Source of the DNA: Oscillospiraceae bacterium
GTDB lineage: Bacteria; Bacillota; Clostridia; Oscillospirales; Butyricicoccaceae
Direction: 5' to 3'
Length of the DNA: 7,075 bases
Assembly (NCBI GenBank): GCA_902797555.1
Contig: CADBTM010000022.1
Location: 1 to 7,075, forward strand
Made by a program: the position numbers and the translations under genes. The notes beneath the pieces are model-generated. The model was not told where the DNA came from. It ran no database searches and saw only the letters and a program-made list of their open reading frames with translations. Shown here in pieces: positions 1 through 5,146 of the stretch. The stretch's first letter is position 1. Each line of letters begins with the position of its first letter.

Positions 1-414
1 GACAAGACGTATGACAACGAAGAAATCGTGGGCAGGATGTGGAAGGAGCAAAAGGATATGCGTGTCCCCTCTGATCTGGTGCCAAAATGCCCCGTGTGCG
101 GCAGGCCCATGAGCATGAACCTCCGCGCCGACGACACCTTTGTGGAGGATGCAGGCTGGCATGAGGCGGCCGAGCGCTATCAAAACTTTTTGCGTACACG
201 AAAGGGGAAAATCCTCTTTTTGGAGTTGGGTGTTGGATACAACACCCCCGGAATCATCAAATATCCTTTCTGGAACATGACTTCCCGAAACCCGGATGCC
301 ACCTATGCCTGCATCAATTACGGCGACGTGGCTTGCCCGGATCCCATCCGGGAGCGCGCCATCTGCATCGACGGCGATATCGGAGAGGTCATTGAGGCGC
401 TGCTCCATGCATGA
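1..414 (+). CDS. Sir2-family NAD-dependent protein (class M-like sirtuin), 5'-truncated by window edge
   Basis: The frame is open from base 1 to the TGA at 412-414, so the gene begins upstream of the window and only about 137 C-terminal residues are visible. They contain a CPVCGRPM zinc-binding pair (the other Cys pair would lie upstream), then MNLRADDTFVEDAGWHE, LELGVGYNTPGIIKYPFW, an ACIN segment and a C-terminal CIDGDIGEVIEALL. This arrangement resembles the macrodomain-linked class M sirtuins of Firmicutes. Characterised members use NAD+ to ADP-ribosylate a lipoylated GcvH-like protein; ordinary Sir2 enzymes deacetylate lysines. No macrodomain or GcvH-like gene is visible, so the exact activity is inferred. 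The NAD-binding Rossmann N-terminus is not visible. The stop overlaps the next gene by 8 bases, suggesting co-transcription and translational coupling. A GTG at 28 is in frame but internal to the domain and is not the start. Confidence 0.85.
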   Translation, partial: DKTYDNEEIVGRMWKEQKDMRVPSDLVPKCPVCGRPMSMNLRADDTFVEDAGWHEAAERYQNFLRTRKGKILFLELGVGYNTPGIIKYPFWNMTSRNPDATYACINYGDVACPDPIRERAICIDGDIGEVIEALLHA

Positions 415-1279
415 TATCTGGAATCCGTGGCACGGATGCGTGAAATGCAGCGAAGGCTGTCAGCACTGCTATATGTACTTTTTGGACAAGGTACGGGGAC
501 AGGATGCATCCGAGATCTACAAAACGAAAAACTTTGACTATCCGCTGCAGCGGTATCGGGACGGCCGGGAAAAGATCCGTAGCGGTGAGCTGATCCGCGT
601 GTGCATGTCCTCCGATTTCTTTTTGCCGGAGGCCGACCTGTGGCGGGAAGAAGCGTGGGAGATCATGCGGGAGCGCAGCGACGTCCGGTTTTTCCTGCTG
701 ACAAAGCGTCCCCAGCGTGTCCGCGAAACGCTGCCTGCCTGGTGGGAAAGCGGCCTTGAAAACGTCATGCTCAACGTTACCTGCGAAAACCAGCGTCGGG
801 CGGAGGAACGCATTCCCATCCTTCTGGAGCTGCCCTTCCGGCACAAGGGGATCATGTGCGCGCCCTTTCTCGGAGAAGTAAGCATCGCCCGGTATCATCC
901 CGCGGGACAAATCGAACAGGTCATCTGCGGCGGAGAAAATTATGACGGCGCGCGCCCCTGCCGGTTTGAATGGGTCAAAGCGCTGCGGGAAGAGTGCGTT
1001 GCAGGCAATGTGACCTTTTGCTTTATCGAGACGGGTACTGTTTTTTATAAAGACGGGAAACGGTATCACATCCCCAAAAAGTCGGTGCAAAGCGAAATGG
1101 CCTACAAATCCGGAATGTATTATGCCGGAAAACCGATCGAATGGAAGCTGACCGATCGCTTTGGGCTGGAGATCCCCGATGCGGATCTTTATGTGCCTCA
1201 TTACCGCGCCGCCTGTGCCCAATGCGGCAGTCGCCCCATCTGCAACGGATGCTCCGACTGCGGAAAATGCGAAAAATAA
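407..1279 (+). CDS. DUF5131 (phage Gp37/Gp68-type) radical-SAM-like protein with C-terminal Cys cluster
   Basis: The product has 290 residues. The N-terminus carries IWNPWHGC followed by C11, C14, C18 and C21; C14-X3-C18-X2-C21 has the radical-SAM 4Fe-4S spacing and is followed by YMY. Further family-like segments are SSDFF (69-72), LLTKRPQRV (97-105), NVTCENQRRAEERIP (123-137) and GGENYDGARPCRFEWV (175-190). This pattern matches DUF5131/Gp37-Gp68, a family related to spore photoproduct lyase-like radical SAM enzymes whose substrate is not known to me. A second cluster, C270-X2-C273-X5-C279-X2-C282-X2-C285-X2-C288, ends the protein and could hold an auxiliary Fe-S centre or zinc. ATG 407 is chosen because homology starts there and it overlaps the sirtuin stop by 8 bases; a GAGG at 394-397 may serve as ribosome binding site. 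In-frame upstream codons run inside the sirtuin gene. Despite the phage family name, the gene lies outside the attachment site, so I treat it as chromosomal. Confidence 0.85.
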   Translation: MHDIWNPWHGCVKCSEGCQHCYMYFLDKVRGQDASEIYKTKNFDYPLQRYRDGREKIRSGELIRVCMSSDFFLPEADLWREEAWEIMRERSDVRFFLLTKRPQRVRETLPAWWESGLENVMLNVTCENQRRAEERIPILLELPFRHKGIMCAPFLGEVSIARYHPAGQIEQVICGGENYDGARPCRFEWVKALREECVAGNVTFCFIETGTVFYKDGKRYHIPKKSVQSEMAYKSGMYYAGKPIEWKLTDRFGLEIPDADLYVPHYRAACAQCGSRPICNGCSDCGKCEK

Positions 1280-1306
1280 AAAGAGACGGGGAATCCCGTC
1301 TCTTTT
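1279..1306. terminator. Bidirectional intrinsic terminator
   Basis: A perfect 12-bp stem (AAAAGAGACGGG, 1279-1290, with CCCGTCTCTTTT, 1295-1306) closes a GAAT loop. It starts at the last base of the DUF5131 stop codon and ends 3 bases before the stop of the convergent catalase fragment. The A/T ends of the stem give a T-run on both strands, so it should end both the rightward sirtuin-DUF5131 transcript and leftward transcripts from the catalase side. Confidence 0.9.
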
Positions 1307-1308
1307 GC

Positions 1309-1731
1309 TTATCGGTCAAAGGCCGGATTGAAGGCGTAGAAGTTTCTGCTGTTCAGATTGTCCTGCACGATGCGCAGCGATTCGCCGAACCGCTGGAAAT
1401 GGACGATCTCCCGCTCCCGCAAAAAGCGGATGGGATCAAGAATGTCGGGATCATCCACCAGACGCAGGATATTGTCATAGGTGGTGCGCGCCTTTTGCTC
1501 GGCGGCCATGTCCTCGGTCAGGTCGGTGATGGGATCGCCCTTAGACTGGAAATACGTGGCTGTAAAGGGCACACCGGAGGCGGACACGGGATATACTCCC
1601 AAGGTATGATCCACAAAATAATCGGCAAAGCCCTGCGCCTTGATCTCATCCACGGTGAGATCCCGGGTGAGCTGATACAGTATGGCAGAGATGATTTCCA
1701 TGTGAGCAAGTTCTTCCGTGCATGGGAAATA
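1309..1731 (-). pseudogene. cotJC: Manganese catalase / CotJC-like spore coat protein, 3' part, interrupted by the element
   Basis: The minus-strand frame opens after a TGA at 1732-1734 and runs to TAA at 1309-1311. From the Thr codon at 1717-1719 onward it gives 136 residues that match the C-terminal part of manganese catalase/CotJC: TEELAHMEIISAILYQLT, SGVPFTATYFQSKGDPITDL, ED(M)AAEQKARTTY, RFLREREIVHFQRF and a tail YAFNPAFDR. The metal ligands of the E-x-x-H pair (EELAH), the later Glu (AAEQK) and His (EIVH) are present; only the first Glu, in the missing N-terminus, is absent. CotJC is about 190 residues in Bacillus, so roughly 60 are missing. The four codons before Thr (YFPC) are not family-like and belong to the element. 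No start codon with a ribosome binding site is visible; ATG 1701 is internal. The gene is inferred to be split by integration rather than decayed, since the remaining frame is intact. Non-spore manganese catalases are the alternative identity. Confidence 0.88.
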
Positions 1732-1735
1732 TCAA
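1711..1735. other. Inferred attachment-site junction (attL-like) inside the catalase gene
   Basis: Catalase homology stops at the codon at 1717-1719, and the recombinase stop codon is at 1736-1738, so host and element sequence must switch in the few bases around 1717-1722. Read on the minus strand the junction is CCATGCACGGAAGAAC. The family usually has Gly or Ala where the TGC (Cys) stands, so GCACGGAAGAA may be shared by both arms. A weak dyad (TTCC 1714-1717 with GGAA 1725-1728) surrounds it. The exact crossover dinucleotide cannot be fixed without the other end or an empty site. Confidence 0.7.
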
Positions 1736-3298
1736 TTAGACTTGTGAAGAAGAAGCGGGGAGGCGGGGGACAAGGGAAAGGGTCATATCGTCTTCGATGG
1801 ATTTGTTTCGGAGATCGGTGGTCTTTTTGTAATAGGCCTTCACCAGGACGCTCTTTAATAGAGCGTTTTTTTCTTCCGGGGAGGAAGAAGGATAAACATC
1901 GAGGACATGGCGGAGCTGGGGAACAAGAAGACTTTGCTGCTGAATGGATTGGGTAACCTCATCGATGCGGCGGGAAAGGGCGGCAGACTTCGCCAGAAGA
2001 TCCTTCTGGCGGGTGGCCAGCTCAGCGGAGCGCTGGAGGAAGACGTCGCTGGAGTAGATGCCCTGTTCGACAAGCTCGTAGGCGCGGGAGATCTGAGCAT
2101 CCACCCGGGAGAGCTGCCTATCGAGAGAGGCCTGCTGCTCCAAGAGATCAGCACGAGAAGATGCCAAATAATTGTCCGGCTCCTTAAGCTCGAGAGACCG
2201 AAGAAGATCCCGAAGACCGTCCAGAAGGCGAGCCTCCACAACGTCCAAAACCGAAGACACATTGTGACAGGCGGTGTAGGGACAGATCAAAGAGGGGCTT
2301 GACCTTGAATTGGTGTAGGGGCGGCGAACCATGGTGCGGCCGCAGTCGGCGCAGCAGACGATCCCGGAGAGAGGATTCTGCAGCGGCCGCTTGGGTCCGG
2401 GGATTCCTTTCCATCGGGCAAGGATTTCTTGCGCGGCGTCAAACTGTTCTTTTGTAACAAGTGGTTCGTGAAGTCCGCGGAACAGTGTGTTGTCTTTGGC
2501 CACGGGTCGGGAAACCGTGACGAGCCCATCCTGGATAGACTTGACAGTTGCACGCCAGCCCCAGCGAAGGAAACCGCAGTAGACGGGGTTTTTCAGCAGG
2601 GAAAGAACGGCGGCCGGAGTCCAGAAGTCGCCGGAAGGCGAGGGGATCCCCGCGTCATTCAAGCGGCGGACAATGAGGGAGGAGCCGATGGGAGAGACGG
2701 GATCGGTGAACCAGGCGAAGATCTTGCGGACGACATCCGCGTGCTCGTCCGGCTGGAGGATCCAGCCTTTTTCTTTCGGCAGCTTGACACGGGCGTAGCC
2801 ATAGGGTGCTTTGTTCCCCGCGAACTTGCCCTCCTTGACAGAGGACAGACGGCCGCGCTGCATGCGGCGGTTTATCGTTTTGTACTCCCGCCTGGACATG
2901 AACAGACCGAATTCAAAGAACTCCTGGTCGAACTCGTCGTTTGGGTCGTAGGTCTTGCTGGGTGTGACGATCAGAGTGCCGGAATAAGAGAAGGCACGGT
3001 AGACGATGCCCTGGTCGATGGTGTCGCCGCGGGAAAGACGCTCGATCTCCATCACCAGGACGCCTTCCCAGAGGCCGGCCTCCACCTCGCGCAGCAGCGC
3101 CTGCATTTCCGGACGGGCGGTGATGGTTTCGCCGGAAACGATCTCCCGGAAGATTTTCGTCACGGTGAGGCGTCGGGATTTGGCCAGAGCCATGAGCGCG
3201 GCTTCATGCCGGGAGAGGCTTTCACCTTCGCCGTGAGCCTCGGCCTCCAGATCGGCGCGGGATTTGCGGAGATAGATACAGTAGGGCGTAGGGATCAC
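1736..3298 (-). CDS. Large serine recombinase (site-specific integrase)
   Basis: The product has 520 residues, the normal size for a large serine integrase, which cuts and joins attP and attB through a covalent serine-DNA link. The N-terminal resolvase domain (about 5-150) has YLRKSR with catalytic Ser13 beside Arg11, and MEIERLSRGD (83-92) with the expected arginines 87 and 90. The recombinase domain (about 155-290) includes GNKAPYGY and the LLKNPVYCGFLRWG segment. A zinc ribbon uses C316, C319, C339 and C344. A long charged helix (about 375-455) is the likely coiled coil. GTG 3298 is chosen because the family motif starts at once (PYCIYLRKS); the next Met is residue 36, inside the domain. 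Its ribosome binding site is poor, GAG touching the GTG, and the gene follows the orphan ORF by 20 bases, so coupling is likely. It ends 15 bases from the catalase break, as expected for an integrase next to its own att site. Confidence 0.95.
   Translation of the reverse strand: MIPTPYCIYLRKSRADLEAEAHGEGESLSRHEAALMALAKSRRLTVTKIFREIVSGETITARPEMQALLREVEAGLWEGVLVMEIERLSRGDTIDQGIVYRAFSYSGTLIVTPSKTYDPNDEFDQEFFEFGLFMSRREYKTINRRMQRGRLSSVKEGKFAGNKAPYGYARVKLPKEKGWILQPDEHADVVRKIFAWFTDPVSPIGSSLIVRRLNDAGIPSPSGDFWTPAAVLSLLKNPVYCGFLRWGWRATVKSIQDGLVTVSRPVAKDNTLFRGLHEPLVTKEQFDAAQEILARWKGIPGPKRPLQNPLSGIVCCADCGRTMVRRPYTNSRSSPSLICPYTACHNVSSVLDVVEARLLDGLRDLLRSLELKEPDNYLASSRADLLEQQASLDRQLSRVDAQISRAYELVEQGIYSSDVFLQRSAELATRQKDLLAKSAALSRRIDEVTQSIQQQSLLVPQLRHVLDVYPSSSPEEKNALLKSVLVKAYYKKTTDLRNKSIEDDMTLSLVPRLPASSSQV
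1848..1872 (+). terminator. Rightward intrinsic terminator embedded in the recombinase 3' end
   Basis: On the plus strand a perfect 7-bp stem (ACGCTCT 1848-1854 with AGAGCGT 1860-1866) closes a TTAAT loop and runs into seven T (1866-1872). On the coding (minus) strand the stem is preceded by A and not followed by T, so it should not stop recombinase transcription. It would stop rightward transcripts entering antisense to the recombinase. Confidence 0.72.
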
Positions 3299-3318
3299 CT
3301 CAGCTTTCGGATTCTTAA

Positions 3319-3843
3319 TTAAACAAGGGTTTTCTCTTGCGCCTGAAGTTTGCGAATGATCGATTCCTCGATGGAGGCTTCTGCTTCAAACGAGTAACCG
3401 ACCAACTGAAGCATAAGAATCGCGCCTAAATACATTCTATGCGGGATGAGCATTTCATCGTCTTTATTACGAAGCGCGAAAGAGGCGAAGTCGTAGAAGG
3501 TTTGAGCGAAAAAAAGAGCTTCTTTTGGGAGTGATTTATAGACTGCCTCAAATGCATCGGCCTTCCAATGCCGTCTATTGATGATGGAAAGAAGATTGGG
3601 GTAAGCGGAAGAGAAAGAAAAAGAAGGGTTCATGTAGTTTTTCAGTAACCAACTCCTATAACTTTGAAAAAAATATAAAAAATCAGGGTAATCGTTTTCG
3701 GAGAACTGAAATGAGGAAGGAAGAAGTCGATTATAGTCCATCATTTTTGACGCCATTCGGATGGAATCAGGAATCAAAGAACTTGGGAAGCTGCAACTGT
3801 AACAGACTCTGTCATAGTAAAGAATTTTATCAAGATTAATCAT
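3319..3843 (-). CDS. AT-rich orphan protein between repressor and recombinase, function unknown
   Basis: The product has 174 residues and I recognise no family. It begins MINLDKILYYDRVCYSCSF, is rich in Ser, Phe, Tyr and Leu, and looks helical in its second half (FEAVYKSLPKEALFFAQTFY, then AILMLQLVGYSFEAEASIEE). It has no clear signal peptide or confident membrane segment; the stretch YLGAILMLQLVGYSF is hydrophobic but short and followed by acidic residues. ATG 3843 follows AGGAGG at 3857-3862 by 13 bases, a rather long spacing, and the binding site overlaps the last codons of the repressor gene, which ends 18 bases upstream. A hand count gives about 40% G+C over 3361-3840, visibly lower than the genes on both sides. 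Position and composition fit a late-acquired cargo gene (moron) expressed from the lysogeny promoter, perhaps for superinfection exclusion or host benefit. That role is inference only. Confidence 0.75.
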   Translation of the reverse strand: MINLDKILYYDRVCYSCSFPSSLIPDSIRMASKMMDYNRLLPSSFQFSENDYPDFLYFFQSYRSWLLKNYMNPSFSFSSAYPNLLSIINRRHWKADAFEAVYKSLPKEALFFAQTFYDFASFALRNKDDEMLIPHRMYLGAILMLQLVGYSFEAEASIEESIIRKLQAQEKTLV

Positions 3844-3861
3844 AATGGCGAAGACGCCTCC

Positions 3862-4482
3862 TCAGAACTTGCCGCGGAGCTCGATCACCTTGCCAATGAT
3901 GCAGACGGGCAGGGAGGAGATCTCCGCAGGAGAAAAGAACATCGGATCATACGCCGGATTGGTTGGGATCAGTGTCCAGCCGTCCGGCGTTATTTTAATG
4001 CGCTTGACGGTGGCCTCATCGCCGTTGACCTTGACGACAACGGTATCGCCGGTGGAGGCGGTCTCCTGGCGGCGGACGATGACCACATCGCCCTCCCGGA
4101 TCCGGGGCTCCATGGAGCTGCCCTTGACCCGCAGGCCGAAGAGATCGCCGCGGGCGGCCATATCGGGGGTGACCTCCTCAAAATCCAGGATATCCTCATC
4201 AGCAAAGGCAGGGTAACCGGCGGCAACGGTGCCGACCACGGGGACGCGGAGGGAAGCAACAGCTGATGAGCGAGAAACAAAGGGAGAATCGGCAACCCCA
4301 AGAAGATAATCTGAGGAAACGTTCAGTAAAGAGGCAATTTGCGCAAGGACCTCAGGATTTGGAGTGGCGGTACCAGACTCATATTTTGCATATGCCTGCT
4401 GCGAGATATAAAGCTGCTTTGCAAGCGCTTGCTGGGAAAGTTTTGCGTTCCTACGGGCAACGCGAAGCCGATCGGTAAACAT
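3862..4482 (-). CDS. LexA/CI-type repressor: XRE helix-turn-helix plus S24 autoprotease domain
   Basis: The product has 206 residues. The N-terminal XRE domain (about 1-62) has SQQALAKQLYISQQAYAKYE as its helix-turn-helix and NVSSDYLLG as the usual end. The C-terminal S24 peptidase domain (about 82-200) has the Ala88-Gly89 scissile pair in VGTVAAGYP, nucleophile Ser123 in VKGSSMEP, and general base Lys160 in DEATVKRIK. In this family RecA-DNA filaments trigger self-cleavage, so the expected role is to hold the element dormant and release it on DNA damage. ATG 4482 is chosen because AAAGGAGG (4490-4497) sits 7 bases upstream; an in-frame extension to 4557 would run through the promoter region and has no binding site. 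It is the first gene of the leftward operon and faces the Cro-like gene across a region with three operator-like repeats, its probable targets. Confidence 0.93.
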   Translation of the reverse strand: MFTDRLRVARRNAKLSQQALAKQLYISQQAYAKYESGTATPNPEVLAQIASLLNVSSDYLLGVADSPFVSRSSAVASLRVPVVGTVAAGYPAFADEDILDFEEVTPDMAARGDLFGLRVKGSSMEPRIREGDVVIVRRQETASTGDTVVVKVNGDEATVKRIKITPDGWTLIPTNPAYDPMFFSPAEISSLPVCIIGKVIELRGKF

Positions 4483-4506
4483 CGGAACACCTCCTTTGTA
4501 AAAACA

Positions 4507-4534
4507 ATTATAAAACAAAAAGTTGTATTTGCAA
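4507..4534 (-). promoter_or_regulatory. Leftward promoter for repressor-orphan-recombinase operon
   Basis: On the minus strand a perfect TATAAT (-10, 4507-4512) lies 16 bases from TTGCAA (-35, 4529-4534), a four-of-six match to consensus. The -10 is about 25 bases upstream of the repressor start, leaving a short leader that carries AAAGGAGG. Confidence 0.72.
4512..4526. promoter_or_regulatory. Operator-like repeat 1 (in leftward promoter)
   Basis: AAAACAAAAAGTTGT is one of three related 15-mers in this intergenic region, each built like ACAAC-N5-GTTGT, a dyad with a 5-base centre. This copy differs at two positions from copy 2. It lies between the -10 and -35 of the leftward promoter, so a bound repressor would block its own transcription. 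Confidence 0.6.
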
Positions 4535-4544
4535 GAAAAAATGC

Positions 4545-4573
4545 TTGACAACAACAAAAAGTAGTGATAATAT
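4545..4573 (+). promoter_or_regulatory. Rightward early promoter
   Basis: A perfect TTGACA (-35, 4545-4550) is followed either by TAATAT at 4568-4573 with a 17-base spacer, or by GATAAT at 4566-4571 with a 15-base spacer. Either would start transcription near 4580 and serve the Cro-like gene and the early operon. The promoter is back to back with the leftward one. Confidence 0.72.
4551..4565. promoter_or_regulatory. Operator-like repeat 2 (in rightward promoter spacer)
   Basis: ACAACAAAAAGTAGT starts directly after the -35 box of the rightward promoter and reaches the -10. It matches copy 3 at 13 of 15 positions. Occupancy by a repressor would occlude RNA polymerase. A perfect TGATAATATCA palindrome (4565-4575) follows it over the -10. 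Confidence 0.65.
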
Positions 4574-4578
4574 CATTT

Positions 4579-4593
4579 ACAACTAAAGGTAGT
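4579..4593. promoter_or_regulatory. Operator-like repeat 3 (at the rightward start site)
   Basis: ACAACTAAAGGTAGT matches copy 2 at 13 of 15 positions, in the same orientation and 28 bases downstream. It falls at the expected transcription start of the rightward promoter. Copies 1 and 2 are 39 bases apart. Confidence 0.62.
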
Positions 4594-4619
4594 AACATCG
4601 TTTTGTAAGACCAAATGAG

Positions 4620-4811
4620 GTGAGACACACGAAACTGAAAGAAGAACGCCGCAAAATGCAAATGACACAGACGCAACTTGCGAGAGAAGTCGGTGTCACT
4701 CAGCAGTATCTTTGCTATTTGGAACAAGGAAAGCGCCGCCCCAGCGTGGAGCTGGCCAAGAAGATCGCGGGTGTGCTGGGATTTTCGTGGACGCGTTTTT
4801 TTGAGGACTGA
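4620..4811 (+). CDS. Cro-like XRE helix-turn-helix regulator
   Basis: The product has up to 63 residues and is little more than one XRE domain: KLKEERRKMQMTQTQLAREV, then TQQYLCYLEQGKRRPS as the recognition helix region, and ELAKKIAGVLGFSWTRFF. It is the first rightward gene facing the repressor, which is the position of Cro in temperate phages, where it competes for the operators and favours lytic growth. The role is inferred from position and domain. The start is uncertain: GTG 4620 gives the longest frame but has no good binding site upstream, while the only Shine-Dalgarno-like stretch, GAGGTG (4617-4622), overlaps it and would better serve a start near 4629-4635 such as CTG 4635. An ATG at 4615 is out of frame and ends after two codons. 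Confidence 0.85.
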   Translation: MRHTKLKEERRKMQMTQTQLAREVGVTQQYLCYLEQGKRRPSVELAKKIAGVLGFSWTRFFED

Positions 4812-4814
4812 AAA

Positions 4815-4834
4815 CGCCCCGCAGGAGCGGGGCG
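4815..4834. terminator. GC-rich hairpin after the Cro-like gene
   Basis: A perfect 8-bp stem (CGCCCCGC with GCGGGGCG) closes an AGGA loop 3 bases after the Cro-like stop. On the plus strand it is followed by GGGAAAAA, not T, so it is not a standard rightward terminator and may act as an attenuator or mRNA-stabilising structure. On the minus strand it is followed by TTTT and could stop leftward antisense transcripts heading for the switch. Confidence 0.5.
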
Positions 4835-4856
4835 GGGAAAAAGGAGGGAAGAGCGG

Positions 4857-5102
4857 ATGAACCGAAACAGGAGAAAGCCGGGGAACCGGAGCCAGAACCA
4901 GGTGCGGATGATGCTGGAGCAGCCCCTGAGGATGGGGCAGAGCTACAAGAGCCGAAACCTGGGAGAAAAGGTGCGGATCGTGGGGAGAGATTTTTTGGAT
5001 CAATACCTCATCGAGACGCAGGATGGTCAGAAGCGTATGATCACCGGGCTGACCGTCTATGCAGACGGCAGCATCGAGTGGGAGAGCTCGGAGGCTGTAT
5101 AG
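4857..5102 (+). CDS. Small early phage protein, 81 residues, function unknown
   Basis: I do not recognise this protein. The first 20 residues are basic and rich in Arg and Asn (MNRNRRKPGNRSQNQVRMML); the rest looks like a small beta-rich domain with alternating hydrophobic residues (EKVRIVGRDFLDQYLIET, KRMITGLTVYADGSIEW). There is no signal peptide or membrane segment. ATG 4857 follows AAGGAGG (4841-4847) by 9 bases, a strong ribosome binding site, so translation is well supported. It is the first gene after the Cro-like gene and its hairpin. The basic tail could bind nucleic acid, but that is only a composition argument. Confidence 0.78.
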   Translation: MNRNRRKPGNRSQNQVRMMLEQPLRMGQSYKSRNLGEKVRIVGRDFLDQYLIETQDGQKRMITGLTVYADGSIEWESSEAV

Positions 5103-5146
5103 GGACGAGCGTGCGAAGCATATCAATTGAGAAAGGAGGCGGTGCT

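Noticed and set aside
389..1222. Long minus-strand open frame (277 codons) opposite the DUF5131 gene
   Set aside because: The plus strand encodes a recognisable protein over the same bases; the minus frame has no recognisable motif and no ribosome binding site.
407..1279. DUF5131 gene as part of the prophage because the family is named after phage Gp37/Gp68
   Set aside because: It lies outside the inferred attachment site, behind a host-side terminator, and is coupled to a chromosomal-type sirtuin gene.
1309..1701. Complete short catalase-like gene starting at ATG 1701
   Set aside because: Homology continues upstream of that ATG through TEELAH without a start or ribosome binding site, so the ATG is internal and the gene is truncated.
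2429..3322. Long plus-strand open frame (297 codons) opposite the recombinase
   Set aside because: It is a shadow of the serine recombinase, whose catalytic and zinc-ribbon motifs are clear on the minus strand.
4483..4557. N-terminal extension of the repressor upstream of ATG 4482
   Set aside because: The extension is translated promoter and ribosome binding site sequence; AAAGGAGG 7 bases before ATG 4482 fixes the start.
4565..4575. Perfect palindrome TGATAATATCA as the main operator
   Set aside because: It occurs once, is AT-rich and overlaps the -10 box, so it may arise from promoter composition; the three-copy 15-mer is the better operator candidate.
4483..4619. CRISPR-like array suggested by repeated 15-mers
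   Set aside because: Only three short imperfect copies with unequal spacing inside a promoter region; they fit operators, and no cas genes are present.
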